Below are positions 1 through 5,457 of a stretch of DNA of 6,202 nt, in pieces (positions within the stretch are counted from its first letter, which is position 1; each line of letters opens with the position of its first letter). Made by a program: the position numbers and the translations under genes. This DNA is from an uncultured Porticoccus sp. (GTDB lineage: Bacteria > Pseudomonadota > Gammaproteobacteria > Pseudomonadales > Porticoccaceae), in the NCBI GenBank assembly GCA_950063125.1, contig CATLZI010000126.1:1-6202 (forward strand), read 5' to 3'. The notes beneath the pieces are model-generated. The model did not search any database and had not been told where the DNA came from. It saw nothing but the letters and a program-made list of their open reading frames with translations.

Positions 1-715
1 GTGTGATTGAAATGTCGATAAAACGCTGCCAAAGTTGGCGGCAATGGTGGTCACCTGATTGCAGTTTGACCACGTATTGACGCGCCTTCTGCGCAAATTT
101 TTCATCTTGGTCAAAATGTTGTTTGGCCTGTTGATAAAAAACCTCCAGATCCCCTAGAGCCAGTTCAGGTCGCTCCCCTTCACCCAAATGTTCCTCAAGC
201 TCGGCGATGAGCATGCCAAATTGGGTGCCCCAATCCCCCATGTGATTTTGGCGGACCACGTCATGGCCCAGGAACTCGAGGGTGCGAACCACGGCATCAC
301 CGATAATGGTGCTGCGCAGATGGCCCACGTGCATTTCCTTGGCCAGGTTGGGCCCGGAATAGTCAACGACAATTTTTTGTTGATTCGACACCTGTACGCC
401 GAGCTTTTCATCTTCGCTCAGTGTTTGTAGTTGGTCGGCAATGAAGCGGTTTGACAAGTGAATATTAATAAATCCGGGGCCGGCAATATCCACATGATCG
501 GCAATATCATTCAGGTTGAGATGCTTGACAATCCTGGCTGCCAAGTCCCGCGGGTTGCTTTTTTGCCGCTTGGCCGCCGCCATGGCGCCATTGGCCTGAA
601 AGTCACCAAACTCGGGTCTGGTGCTGAGTGTGATATTGGTTGGGCAATCATCAGGAATGTCCGATGCCGACATGGCAGCCCTTACGCGTTGTTCAATCAG
701 GGTTTTAATACTCAT
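1..715 (-). CDS. argS: Arginyl-tRNA synthetase, N-terminal part (cut by window edge)
   Basis: Class I aminoacyl-tRNA synthetase that charges tRNA-Arg with arginine in the cytoplasm. The reverse strand gives 238 uninterrupted codons before the frame runs off base 1; the full family protein is about 550-590 residues, so well over half is missing here. The N-terminal additional domain (about residues 1-110) contains EFGDFQANGAMAAAK and IAGPGFINIHL. The catalytic domain opens with VVDYSGPNLAKEMHVGHLRS, where HVGH (residues 129-132) is the HIGH-type ATP-binding motif, followed by GDWGTQFGMLI (160-170). The ATG at 713-715 gives an N-terminus (MSIKTLIEQRVRAAM) that lines up with E. coli ArgS from its first residue. 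No clear Shine-Dalgarno precedes it. A possible -10 (TACAAT, complement of 749-754) lies upstream but has no good -35. It is divergent from bolA. Identification is secure. Confidence 0.97.
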   Translation of the reverse strand, partial: MSIKTLIEQRVRAAMSASDIPDDCPTNITLSTRPEFGDFQANGAMAAAKRQKSNPRDLAARIVKHLNLNDIADHVDIAGPGFINIHLSNRFIADQLQTLSEDEKLGVQVSNQQKIVVDYSGPNLAKEMHVGHLRSTIIGDAVVRTLEFLGHDVVRQNHMGDWGTQFGMLIAELEEHLGEGERPELALGDLEVFYQQAKQHFDQDEKFAQKARQYVVKLQSGDHHCRQLWQRFIDISIT

Positions 716-973
716 ATGGCAGAGTGTGTCTTGTTAAATGAAAACGGGATTGTAGCCCCCCGTATCCAAAAAGCCAGTGGTTGCTGTTGATGGATACAGG
801 GCCTGCCAGTATAGTCGAAGAGCATGGGTATACCTGACAGGAATCCGGTGTTGCCTGGCTTTCTCCTGATCGAGATGTGAGTTGACGCCAATTCCCCGAC
901 CATGACCCTACTCGAATAGTCGTCGCATTTATGCTGTTCCCCGTTAAACAATTCATATTCATCCGAGGTGACC
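716..973. other. Divergent intergenic region between argS and bolA
   Basis: This stretch must hold the promoters of both divergent genes. For argS, candidate -10 hexamers on the minus strand are TACAAT (complement of 749-754) and TATACT (complement of 808-813), neither with a convincing -35. For bolA, a TTGACG at 882-887 resembles a -35 but no good -10 follows at 16-18 bp. GGTATACC at 827-834 is a perfect 8-bp palindrome of unknown meaning. Open frames exist on the minus strand but resemble nothing and lack ribosome binding sites. I cannot assign either promoter with confidence. Confidence 0.4.
965..971 (+). promoter_or_regulatory. Ribosome binding site deciding the bolA start
   Basis: GAGGTGA is a seven-base match to the anti-Shine-Dalgarno complement (AGGAGGTGA). 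The GAGG core ends five bases before TTG at 974, an ideal spacing. The alternative start, GTG at 968, lies inside this site and has no purine-rich sequence of its own upstream, so the site argues for the TTG start. Confidence 0.6.
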
Positions 974-1282
974 TTGCAAGTTCAACAGACCATCGAAAAC
1001 AAACTGACAGCGGCGTTTACACCGGATTTCCTGCAAGTGCTCAACGAGAGTTACATGCATGCGGTCCCCGCAGATTCAGAAACGCATTTTAAGCTGGTCA
1101 TCGTCTCTGGTTCATTTGAGGGGATGCGGGCCGTACAGCGCCATCAGCGGGTGTACCAGCTGCTATCTGATGAGCTGGCTGGTGGCGTCCATGCCCTGGC
1201 ACTGCATATCTTCACGCCTGACGAATGGCGAGAGCAGGAGAGTGCACCTTCGTCACCGGCCTGTATGGGAAAAAATGGTTGA
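974..1282 (+). CDS. bolA: BolA family transcriptional regulator / Fe-S cluster partner protein
   Basis: Small cytoplasmic protein with a class II KH-like fold. In enterobacteria BolA is a stress and stationary-phase morphogene that binds DNA and also forms Fe-S-bridged complexes with monothiol glutaredoxins. With a TTG start it has 102 residues, close to E. coli BolA (105). Visible family signatures are the N-terminal helix IENKLTAAF, ETHFKLVIVS (about 36-45), the RHQRVYQLL helix (about 56-64) and VHALALH with its conserved histidine (about 72-78), then TPDEW and a C-terminal SPACMGKNG tail resembling the E. coli SPPCRG tail. A GTG at 968 would add two residues, but TTG at 974 has an optimally spaced GAGGTGA and gives an N-terminus closest to the E. 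coli length. The frame is closed by a TAG at 917-919 upstream. It stands apart from argS and may be read on into the DUF4399 gene 89 bases downstream; no terminator is visible between them. Confidence 0.93.
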   Translation: MQVQQTIENKLTAAFTPDFLQVLNESYMHAVPADSETHFKLVIVSGSFEGMRAVQRHQRVYQLLSDELAGGVHALALHIFTPDEWREQESAPSSPACMGKNG

Positions 1283-1371
1283 TTTCGGAAAATCGCATTT
1301 CTACGCATCCCTCTCATTTGCAATGCTGTATAGCTAACAACGATTCCTGGATGACGATAACGAGGTATAAG

Positions 1372-1794
1372 ATGAAAAAAATAACAAGTATTTTGATTGC
1401 GGCACTGGTGATTTTGTCACCGACAATCCATGCGGGTGGAGCGACAGACTCTGGTGGTGTGAAGGCCTACATTATCTCGCCCAAAGACGGAGAAACTGTG
1501 AGCAGTCCGGTAACGGTACGGTTCGGCCTGCGTGGTATCGGTGTTGCTCCTGCGGGTGTCCAACGGGAGCATACAGGGCACCATCATCTATTGGTCAACG
1601 TCCAACAGTTGCCAGATATGGATAAGCCAATCCCGGCTGATGACCAACACCGTCATTTTGGTGGTGGCCAGACTGAAGTGAGTATTGAGCTGCCCCCGGG
1701 AGAGCATAGACTACAATTATTGCTCGGAGACCATTCCCATGTCCCGCACAAGCCTCCAGTACTTTCTGAGCCAATAATCATTAAGGTGTATTGA
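1372..1794 (+). CDS. Secreted DUF4399 protein, histidine-rich
   Basis: A 140-residue protein with a clear signal peptide: MKK, then a hydrophobic core (ILIAALVIL, residues 7-15) and an IHA cleavage site at about residue 21, so the mature ~119-residue protein is predicted to be periplasmic. The mature part matches what I recall of DUF4399 (Pfam PF14347): ISPKDGETVSSPVTVRFGL (35-53), GVAPAGV (57-63), TGHHHLLV (68-75), PADDQHRHFGGGQTE (88-102), ELPPGEHRLQLLLGDHSHVPH (106-126) and SEPIIIKV. The beta-rich pattern suggests an Ig-like sandwich. Histidines at 67, 70-72, 93, 95, 112, 121, 123 and 126 make metal binding plausible, but that is inference; no function is established for the family as far as I know. 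The start is the ATG with GAGGT at 1362-1366, five bases upstream. The frame is open further upstream (to 1225), but that would bury the signal peptide and overlap bolA, so the longer form is rejected. Confidence 0.9.
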   Translation: MKKITSILIAALVILSPTIHAGGATDSGGVKAYIISPKDGETVSSPVTVRFGLRGIGVAPAGVQREHTGHHHLLVNVQQLPDMDKPIPADDQHRHFGGGQTEVSIELPPGEHRLQLLLGDHSHVPHKPPVLSEPIIIKVY

Positions 1795-1822
1795 TCTAGC
1801 GCAAGTCAATGATTCTGTTTAC

Positions 1823-1836
1823 TTAATCCAGATCAA
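1823..1836 (+). promoter_or_regulatory. FNR/Anr-type operator upstream of ompW
   Basis: TTAATCCAGATCAA matches the FNR consensus TTGAT-N4-ATCAA at 9 of 10 half-site positions (A for G at the third base). Its centre, 1829.5, lies 41.5 bp upstream of the start site (about 1871) predicted from the -10 element at 1859-1864, the classical position for FNR activation. E. coli ompW is known to be FNR-controlled, and an FNR-family gene lies just downstream of ompW in this window. Binding is not shown by sequence alone. Confidence 0.7.
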
Positions 1837-1858
1837 ATGGTGGTAGTTAAGCTCTTGG

Positions 1859-1864
1859 TTTAAT
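1859..1864 (+). promoter_or_regulatory. Predicted -10 element of the ompW promoter
   Basis: TTTAAT matches TATAAT at 5 of 6 positions and implies transcription from about base 1871, leaving a leader of roughly 32 bases. At 17-bp spacing the -35 position (1836-1841, AATGGT) has no resemblance to TTGACA, as expected for a promoter that depends on an activator bound at -41.5. Confidence 0.55.
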
Positions 1865-1902
1865 GGCCTTGTCTTTTAGTGCTACCTTTCTGGAGAAAGT
1901 AA

Positions 1903-2598
1903 ATGTTCAAGCAAAAAGCATTGTCGCTGGCAATTCATATGACCCTGGCCGGGAGTCTTTTGGCCGGGACCACAGGTGTTATGGCCTACGAGGCGGGAGA
2001 TGTTATTGTCCGTGCAGGTGCCGCAACGGTTGAACCTAACGATGACAGCAGCCGTCTTACACTTAATGGTGCCGGGTTGCCGAACAGCAAGGCCTATGTC
2101 GATTCCGACACTCAGCTCGGCCTTACCCTGACCTATATGTTGACGGATCATCTGGGTTTAGGCCTGTTGGCAGCCACACCCTTTAAGCACGATATTAAAG
2201 CCAAAAACTTGCTGGTTCCCGGAAAGATTGATGCGGGTTCGACCAAGCATTTACCGCCTACCCTGACGCTGCAATATTTTCCGATGAAAGCTGAATCCCG
2301 GTTCCAGCCCTATGCCGGGGTCGGTATTAACTACACAAAGTTTTTCGAAGAGGACGTTGCCAGTGAACTTGAGGGTATTGTCGGTGCAGGCGGCAAGTTA
2401 AAACTTGATGACTCCTGGGGTCTGGCGTTTGAACTGGGTATGGATTACGCATTGTCCGATCGTTGGGTAGTCAATGCCGCAGTGTGGTATATCGATATCG
2501 ATACCGATGCGAAATTCAATTTCCCGGGCGCGGAGGTGAAGACCAAGGTGGATATTGATCCACTGGTCTATATGGTGGGTATAGGCTACAAGTTTTAA
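1903..2598 (+). CDS. ompW: Outer membrane protein OmpW
   Basis: Eight-stranded beta-barrel of the outer membrane with a narrow hydrophobic channel, thought to pass small hydrophobic molecules; in enterobacteria it responds to oxygen and stress. The protein has 231 residues, slightly longer than E. coli OmpW (212). A signal peptide covers residues 1-28 (KQK, hydrophobic stretch, cleavage VMA before YEAGDVIVRAG). Family hallmarks follow: VRAGAATVEPND (36-48), TQLGLTLTYMLTDHLGLGLLAATPF (70-94), HLPPTLTLQY (116-125), PYAGVGINYTKFF (136-148), DSWGLAFELGMDY (170-182), VWYIDIDT (194-201) and DPLVYMVGIGYKF, ending in the terminal phenylalanine recognised by the BAM assembly machinery. GGAG at 1892-1895 sits seven bases before the ATG. 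The gene has its own FNR-box promoter and its own terminator, so it is probably monocistronic. Confidence 0.97.
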   Translation: MFKQKALSLAIHMTLAGSLLAGTTGVMAYEAGDVIVRAGAATVEPNDDSSRLTLNGAGLPNSKAYVDSDTQLGLTLTYMLTDHLGLGLLAATPFKHDIKAKNLLVPGKIDAGSTKHLPPTLTLQYFPMKAESRFQPYAGVGINYTKFFEEDVASELEGIVGAGGKLKLDDSWGLAFELGMDYALSDRWVVNAAVWYIDIDTDAKFNFPGAEVKTKVDIDPLVYMVGIGYKF

Positions 2599-2624
2599 CG
2601 AAGAACTTTGTTCGCTGGTTGTAC

Positions 2625-2651
2625 AAAAGCCGGTTTTATAAACCGGCTTTT
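2625..2651. terminator. Intrinsic terminator of ompW, possibly bidirectional
   Basis: A 12-bp perfect inverted repeat (AAAAGCCGGTTT at 2625-2636 and its complement at 2640-2651) with a three-base TAT loop. It ends in five T (2648-2652) on the plus strand, 26 bases after the ompW stop. The A-tract on the other flank gives four T on the minus strand, so it may also stop transcripts of the convergent fnr-family gene, whose stop lies 50 bases away. Confidence 0.9.
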
Positions 2652-2700
2652 TCGTTTCTGTATCAATCAAAAACCAGAAGAAATGCTTAATTGAAAAATT

Positions 2701-3414
2701 CTAGTTGGCCAACTCACGTAGTTTGTCAAGATTGAGCAGTTCCACTTCCTTTTTGTCGACCTTCAGCAATGCCTGTTTTTGAAAGCGGCTTAATACCCGG
2801 CTGACAGTCTCAACAGTAAGCCCCAGATAATTACCGATGTCAGCACGTGACATTGGTAACCTGAACCGTGTGGCAGAGAGTTTAAGTCGGAAATTGCGGT
2901 TTGAAATACTCATCAACAATGTTGCCACCCGCTCTTCGGCTGTATTTTTGCTGAGTAGGCTAAGGAGTTGTTGATCACCGGTAATCTCCAGGCTCATCAA
3001 CTGGAAAAAGTGGCGTTGCAGTGTGGGGATTGCAATACTCAGTTCCTGAAGTCGGTTGAAAGGGATTTCACAGACGGAAGAGGTTTCCATCGCGACAGCA
3101 GAATTGGTGTATCGGTTCTGGCCTATACCATCCATACCGAATATTTCCCCCGGGAGGTGAAATCCAGTAACCTGTTCCTGGCCACTATTGCTGATTGTAT
3201 AACTTTTGATCGAGCCACTGCGAACTGCAAAGACAGAGCTGAATTCTTCTCCAGTATGGTAGATATGGTGGTCTTTTTGAAGAGGTTTGCCTCGCTGAAT
3301 GATTTCGTCCAGTCGTTCTACCTCCTTGGTTTGCAGTGCAAGCGGGAGACAGAGCGCATTCATACGGCAGTCACCGCAGTGGAATGTATTATTGTGGGGG
3401 CAGACCGAATCCAT
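2701..3414 (-). CDS. fnr: FNR/Anr-family oxygen-sensing transcriptional regulator
   Basis: Crp/Fnr-superfamily global regulator of the aerobic-anaerobic switch; the active dimer carries an oxygen-labile [4Fe-4S] cluster and binds TTGAT-N4-ATCAA. From the ATG at 3412-3414 it has 237 residues (E. coli FNR 250). The cluster cysteines are present: HCGDCRMNALC gives C13, C16 and C22, and VCEIPF gives C115. The cyclic-nucleotide-like sensor domain includes AVRSGSIKSYTI and QVTGFHLPGEIFGMDGIG. The C-terminal helix-turn-helix, MSRADIGNYLGLTVETVSRVLSRF (about 188-211), keeps E202, S205 and R206, the residues that read the FNR half-site, so FNR-like specificity is expected. The frame is open up to an ATG at 3471, but a perfect TATAAT lies inside that extension; ATG at 3414 has GAGAG six bases upstream, and ATG at 3420 is a close alternative (239 residues). 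It overlaps or abuts the upstream hemN-like gene. The functional name anr would fit equally well. Confidence 0.95.
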   Translation of the reverse strand: MDSVCPHNNTFHCGDCRMNALCLPLALQTKEVERLDEIIQRGKPLQKDHHIYHTGEEFSSVFAVRSGSIKSYTISNSGQEQVTGFHLPGEIFGMDGIGQNRYTNSAVAMETSSVCEIPFNRLQELSIAIPTLQRHFFQLMSLEITGDQQLLSLLSKNTAEERVATLLMSISNRNFRLKLSATRFRLPMSRADIGNYLGLTVETVSRVLSRFQKQALLKVDKKEVELLNLDKLRELAN

Positions 3415-3442
3415 CGACATCTCTCTGATCTTATTATGTCTC

Positions 3443-3471
3443 ATTATAGCGACGATCATGCTAATGGTCAT
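3443..3471 (-). promoter_or_regulatory. Predicted sigma-70 promoter of the fnr-family gene
   Basis: On the minus strand the -10 is a perfect TATAAT (complement of 3443-3448), 17 bp from ATGACC (complement of 3466-3471), which matches TTGACA at 4 of 6 positions. The predicted start is near 3436, leaving a leader of about 21 bases before the ATG at 3414. Transcripts from here cannot use the upstream ATG at 3471. TTAATGACCATTAG (complement of 3461-3474) over the -35 is a 7 of 10 match to an FNR site, too weak to call but in a place suited to autorepression. Confidence 0.6.
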
Positions 3472-4643
3472 TAATGACCGTTACATCGGCACGCCTGAAG
3501 ACTATCGCAGAAATATCGGAGATGGTCGAGCCCAAGAGTGGTCAAGACCAGATAATCAGATTCTCTGGTTAGCCAACCCACAGACAGAGCTTCTTTAAAA
3601 AGTTTGGCGAGTTCCGGGCATAACTTGATGGTAAGGTCACAACTGGTCATATGTACCCGGTGAAAACAGAGCAACTGATTGACCAGTTGCCAGGGTGGCA
3701 GGTTTTGCGGTTGATGAGCTGGAAAGAGCCCTGTGCAATGCACAGGGAGGTGCTTTTCATCAAGTGCCTGTCGATAGTCGTGAATGGAGTCAGTATTCTG
3801 GTAGTATCCATCACCAAATTTACCCAGTGCACCAAGGCCAATACCAACCCAGTCTATCAGGCTGTCTCTGGCCATTCCCCAGGGCGTATATTGGAGGGCC
3901 TCGCTCTGGCGAAGTTGCAGAAGTTTATGCCCTTGAATGATAAAAAAACGATCTGCCAAAAGTTGATAGTGTTGACTGCTCATTCTCCGCGAAAGCTGGC
4001 TGAGGGTTGCTGCACCCTCCATTGTCTGTAGCCCCTGTAACTCAATAATTGCCGGTTGATAGCGGATTAACTCAGTAAGCCAGTGGTCCAATGTATCCGG
4101 GTCGGCCTGATTGACCTGCAGGCAGCAGTGCCACTCTCCAAAATGAAAGTCACTGGCTGTTGTCAGGATCGATGTAAATTGCTGTTTGTGGGGCGGTATT
4201 GCGGCATTAATGGTTAGTCGAAAGCAATCAAAATGAAGTCCCTTCATTAAGGCCAGTTTTTCGGCGGTTATATCTGTAAGCGTGTATTCAAAGCCGTATT
4301 CACACGCTTTCTTGTTTCGGGGATTGAAATAACTGTTGGATAAAAAAACCAGTTCTGTGAGTTCACCCCTGTTCATGCCTTGTAATGGCCTGTTTCTGAG
4401 CCAGAATTTCACCAAAGGTTGGTATCTGAAGACAGGCTGAATCAGCTCGATCTCTCTGCTGACGAGTTCTGGGTAAGTGCTGTTGGCATCACACGGTATA
4501 TAAATGTTCAGTGCAACCGGTGAGATTGACGTGCGTCGCTTCTTCAGTTGTTCCTTGGGACAACTGACCAGCGATTTGAAAAACTCTGCCTCAATATCAG
4601 AGTGAGGACAGAACAGGTTGTTGGGTACCGTCGCAACGTGCAT
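3471..4643 (-). CDS. HemN-like protein lacking the radical-SAM motifs (probable pseudoenzyme)
   Basis: A 390-residue ORF that lines up end to end with oxygen-independent coproporphyrinogen III dehydrogenase HemN (about 457 residues in E. coli), based on comparison with the E. coli sequence from memory. Matching blocks: NIYIPCDANSTY (46-57) against HIPFCHKLCYFCGC; WLRNRPLQGMNRGELTEL (81-98) against WGGGTPTYLNKAQISRL; EYGFEYTLTDITAEKLALM (115-133) against EISIEVDPREIELDVLDHL; and, most clearly, DWVGIGLGALGKFGDGYYQN (264-283) against the HemN DLLGMGVSAISMIGDCYAQN block, followed by a DYRQAL match. The CxxxCxxC cluster-binding motif is gone (at most one Cys, C51, remains) and GGGTP has become LRNRP, so neither the iron-sulfur cluster nor S-adenosylmethionine binding is expected. 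The N-terminus is also shortened. The frame has no stop or frameshift. Its TAA overlaps an ATG (TAATG) of the extended fnr frame. The start is fixed by an in-frame TGA 12 bases upstream; no good Shine-Dalgarno is visible. Function unknown; heme synthesis activity is unlikely. Confidence 0.85.
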   Translation of the reverse strand: MHVATVPNNLFCPHSDIEAEFFKSLVSCPKEQLKKRRTSISPVALNIYIPCDANSTYPELVSREIELIQPVFRYQPLVKFWLRNRPLQGMNRGELTELVFLSNSYFNPRNKKACEYGFEYTLTDITAEKLALMKGLHFDCFRLTINAAIPPHKQQFTSILTTASDFHFGEWHCCLQVNQADPDTLDHWLTELIRYQPAIIELQGLQTMEGAATLSQLSRRMSSQHYQLLADRFFIIQGHKLLQLRQSEALQYTPWGMARDSLIDWVGIGLGALGKFGDGYYQNTDSIHDYRQALDEKHLPVHCTGLFPAHQPQNLPPWQLVNQLLCFHRVHMTSCDLTIKLCPELAKLFKEALSVGWLTRESDYLVLTTLGLDHLRYFCDSLQACRCNGH

Positions 4644-4711
4644 TTGCCGACTGACTCACAGGTGACAACAGGATTGGTTACTGAGGTTAAGGGGAATTGC
4701 CAAAGATCCAC

Positions 4712-4725
4712 ATGATATGGGTCAA
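4712..4725 (-). promoter_or_regulatory. FNR/Anr-like site upstream of the hemN-like gene (proximal)
   Basis: The minus strand reads TTGACCCATATCAT, 8 of 10 against TTGAT-N4-ATCAA. The centre is at 4718.5, about 75 bases before the ATG. If it acts at -41.5 the start site would be near 4677, with TAACCT (complement of 4684-4689) as the -10; that hexamer matches only 3 of 6 but keeps the initial TA and final T. Pseudomonas hemN is known to be Anr-dependent, which makes the site plausible. Confidence 0.4.
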
Positions 4726-4744
4726 ATTTCTGATGTTAGAACGA

Positions 4745-4758
4745 TTGATCCCCGTCAT
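4745..4758 (+). promoter_or_regulatory. FNR/Anr-like site upstream of the hemN-like gene (distal)
   Basis: TTGATCCCCGTCAT has one perfect half-site and a 3 of 5 second half, 8 of 10 in total. Its centre lies 33 bp from that of the proximal site, about three helical turns, so both would face the same side of the DNA. Without a mapped start site this remains a candidate only. Confidence 0.35.
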
Positions 4759-4860
4759 TAAATGGTTCGAAACAAGGCATGATTGTCGTCATCAGGTCCG
4801 GTTTTCGACCGTTACTGTCTCATCAAGTGCCACAGGGTTGCCGGGCGCAATGCTATGCTG

Positions 4861-5457
4861 TCAGAAGGGAAGCTCCACGTTATTCCAGAGATGCTTCAGC
4901 CGCGTGTCGCGACCACAACCATTTCGGTAATAACGATAACGAGTAGGATTTTTCAGGTAGTAATCCTGGTGATACTCCTCTGCGGGGTAAAATTGACTGG
5001 CTGGCAGAATTCGGGTGGCTATCGGGTTGTTCAGGATATTGCTGTCGATCAGTGCAGTTTTACTTTTCCGGGCGGCGGTTCTTTGTTCGTCATTCAGGGG
5101 GAAAATAGCACTGAGATACTGGCTTCCCCGATCGCAAAACTGACCTTTACCATTCTCCGGGTCAATGTTTGTCCAGAAGATTTTCAGCAACCCCTCATAG
5201 CTGACCTTTTTCGGGTCATAGGTGACTTCGACGACCTCGAAATGACCAGTTTTGCCACTGGTGACCTCTTCGTAGGTGGGGTTCTCGCTTTTCCCACCGG
5301 TATAACCCGAGATGGTGCTGATTACCCCATCCAGTTTGTCGAAAGGTGGCTCCATACACCAGAAGCAGCCTCCGGCAAAGAGGGCCTTTTCCGTGTCGGC
5401 GTAGGTTGCAGGGAAAGCTCCAGCCAATAAAACCAGAAAAATGATTTTTTTTATCAT
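4861..5457 (-). CDS. msrA: Peptide-methionine (S)-S-oxide reductase MsrA, exported
   Basis: Reduces the S-epimer of methionine sulfoxide in oxidised proteins. The protein has 198 residues with a signal peptide at 1-20 (MIKK, hydrophobic IIFLVLLAGAF, cleavage TYA before DTEK), so it should act in the periplasm, unlike cytoplasmic E. coli MsrA. The catalytic motif GCFWC is at 30-34, with C31 the nucleophile. TGHFEVVEVTYDP (70-82) supplies the conserved glutamate E74. GQFCDRGSQYLSAIFP (105-120) supplies the aspartate D109 and tyrosine Y114 of the active site, and YPAEEYHQDYY (157-167) is the usual C-terminal block. The tail NGCGRD (C181) offers a possible resolving cysteine; C34 and C108 are alternatives. 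The ATG at 5455-5457 is the only start that gives a complete signal peptide; no strong Shine-Dalgarno precedes it. It is divergent from the DUF2817 gene. No msrB or membrane partner is seen in the window. Confidence 0.96.
   Translation of the reverse strand: MIKKIIFLVLLAGAFPATYADTEKALFAGGCFWCMEPPFDKLDGVISTISGYTGGKSENPTYEEVTSGKTGHFEVVEVTYDPKKVSYEGLLKIFWTNIDPENGKGQFCDRGSQYLSAIFPLNDEQRTAARKSKTALIDSNILNNPIATRILPASQFYPAEEYHQDYYLKNPTRYRYYRNGCGRDTRLKHLWNNVELPF

Larger units (their letters stand above)
4644..4860. other. Gap between msrA and the hemN-like gene
   Basis: A 217-base non-coding stretch downstream of msrA and upstream of the hemN-like gene, both on the minus strand. It holds two FNR-like sites (4712-4725 and 4745-4758). 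Small hairpins occur (CGGT/ACCG and TTGC/GCAA stems) but none is followed by a T-tract, so no intrinsic terminator for msrA is evident. The plus-strand open frame crossing it from 4697 resembles nothing and lies mostly opposite msrA at its end. Confidence 0.5.

Noticed and set aside
188..790. Plus-strand open frames opposite argS (188-430 and 458-790)
   Set aside because: They are antisense to a well-supported argS frame whose reverse-strand translation matches the family throughout; their own translations resemble nothing.
705..962. Two overlapping minus-strand open frames between argS and bolA
   Set aside because: No ribosome binding site, no recognisable motif, and they run into the argS start region; more likely chance frames in promoter DNA.
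1281..1294. Small hairpin just after bolA (GATTT/AAATC)
   Set aside because: Five weak base pairs and no T-tract; not a credible terminator.
1225..1371. Longer N-terminus for the DUF4399 protein
   Set aside because: It would overlap bolA and place the signal peptide in the middle of the protein; the ATG at 1372 has a well-spaced GAGGT.
2968..3474. 168-residue plus-strand frame opposite the fnr-family gene
   Set aside because: Antisense to a regulator with all diagnostic motifs; its translation shows no family features.
3651..4031. Plus-strand frames opposite the hemN-like gene, considered because the HemN-like protein is so divergent
   Set aside because: The minus-strand frame is long, uninterrupted and colinear with HemN; the opposite frames are short and resemble nothing.
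3471..4643. Calling the HemN-like ORF a plain hemN or a pseudogene
   Set aside because: The catalytic motifs are absent, so hemN activity should not be implied; yet the frame is intact over 390 codons, so there is no sign of a disabling mutation either.
4783..5430. 215-residue plus-strand frame opposite msrA
   Set aside because: Antisense shadow of msrA, which carries the complete GCFWC, GHFE and DRGSQY motifs.
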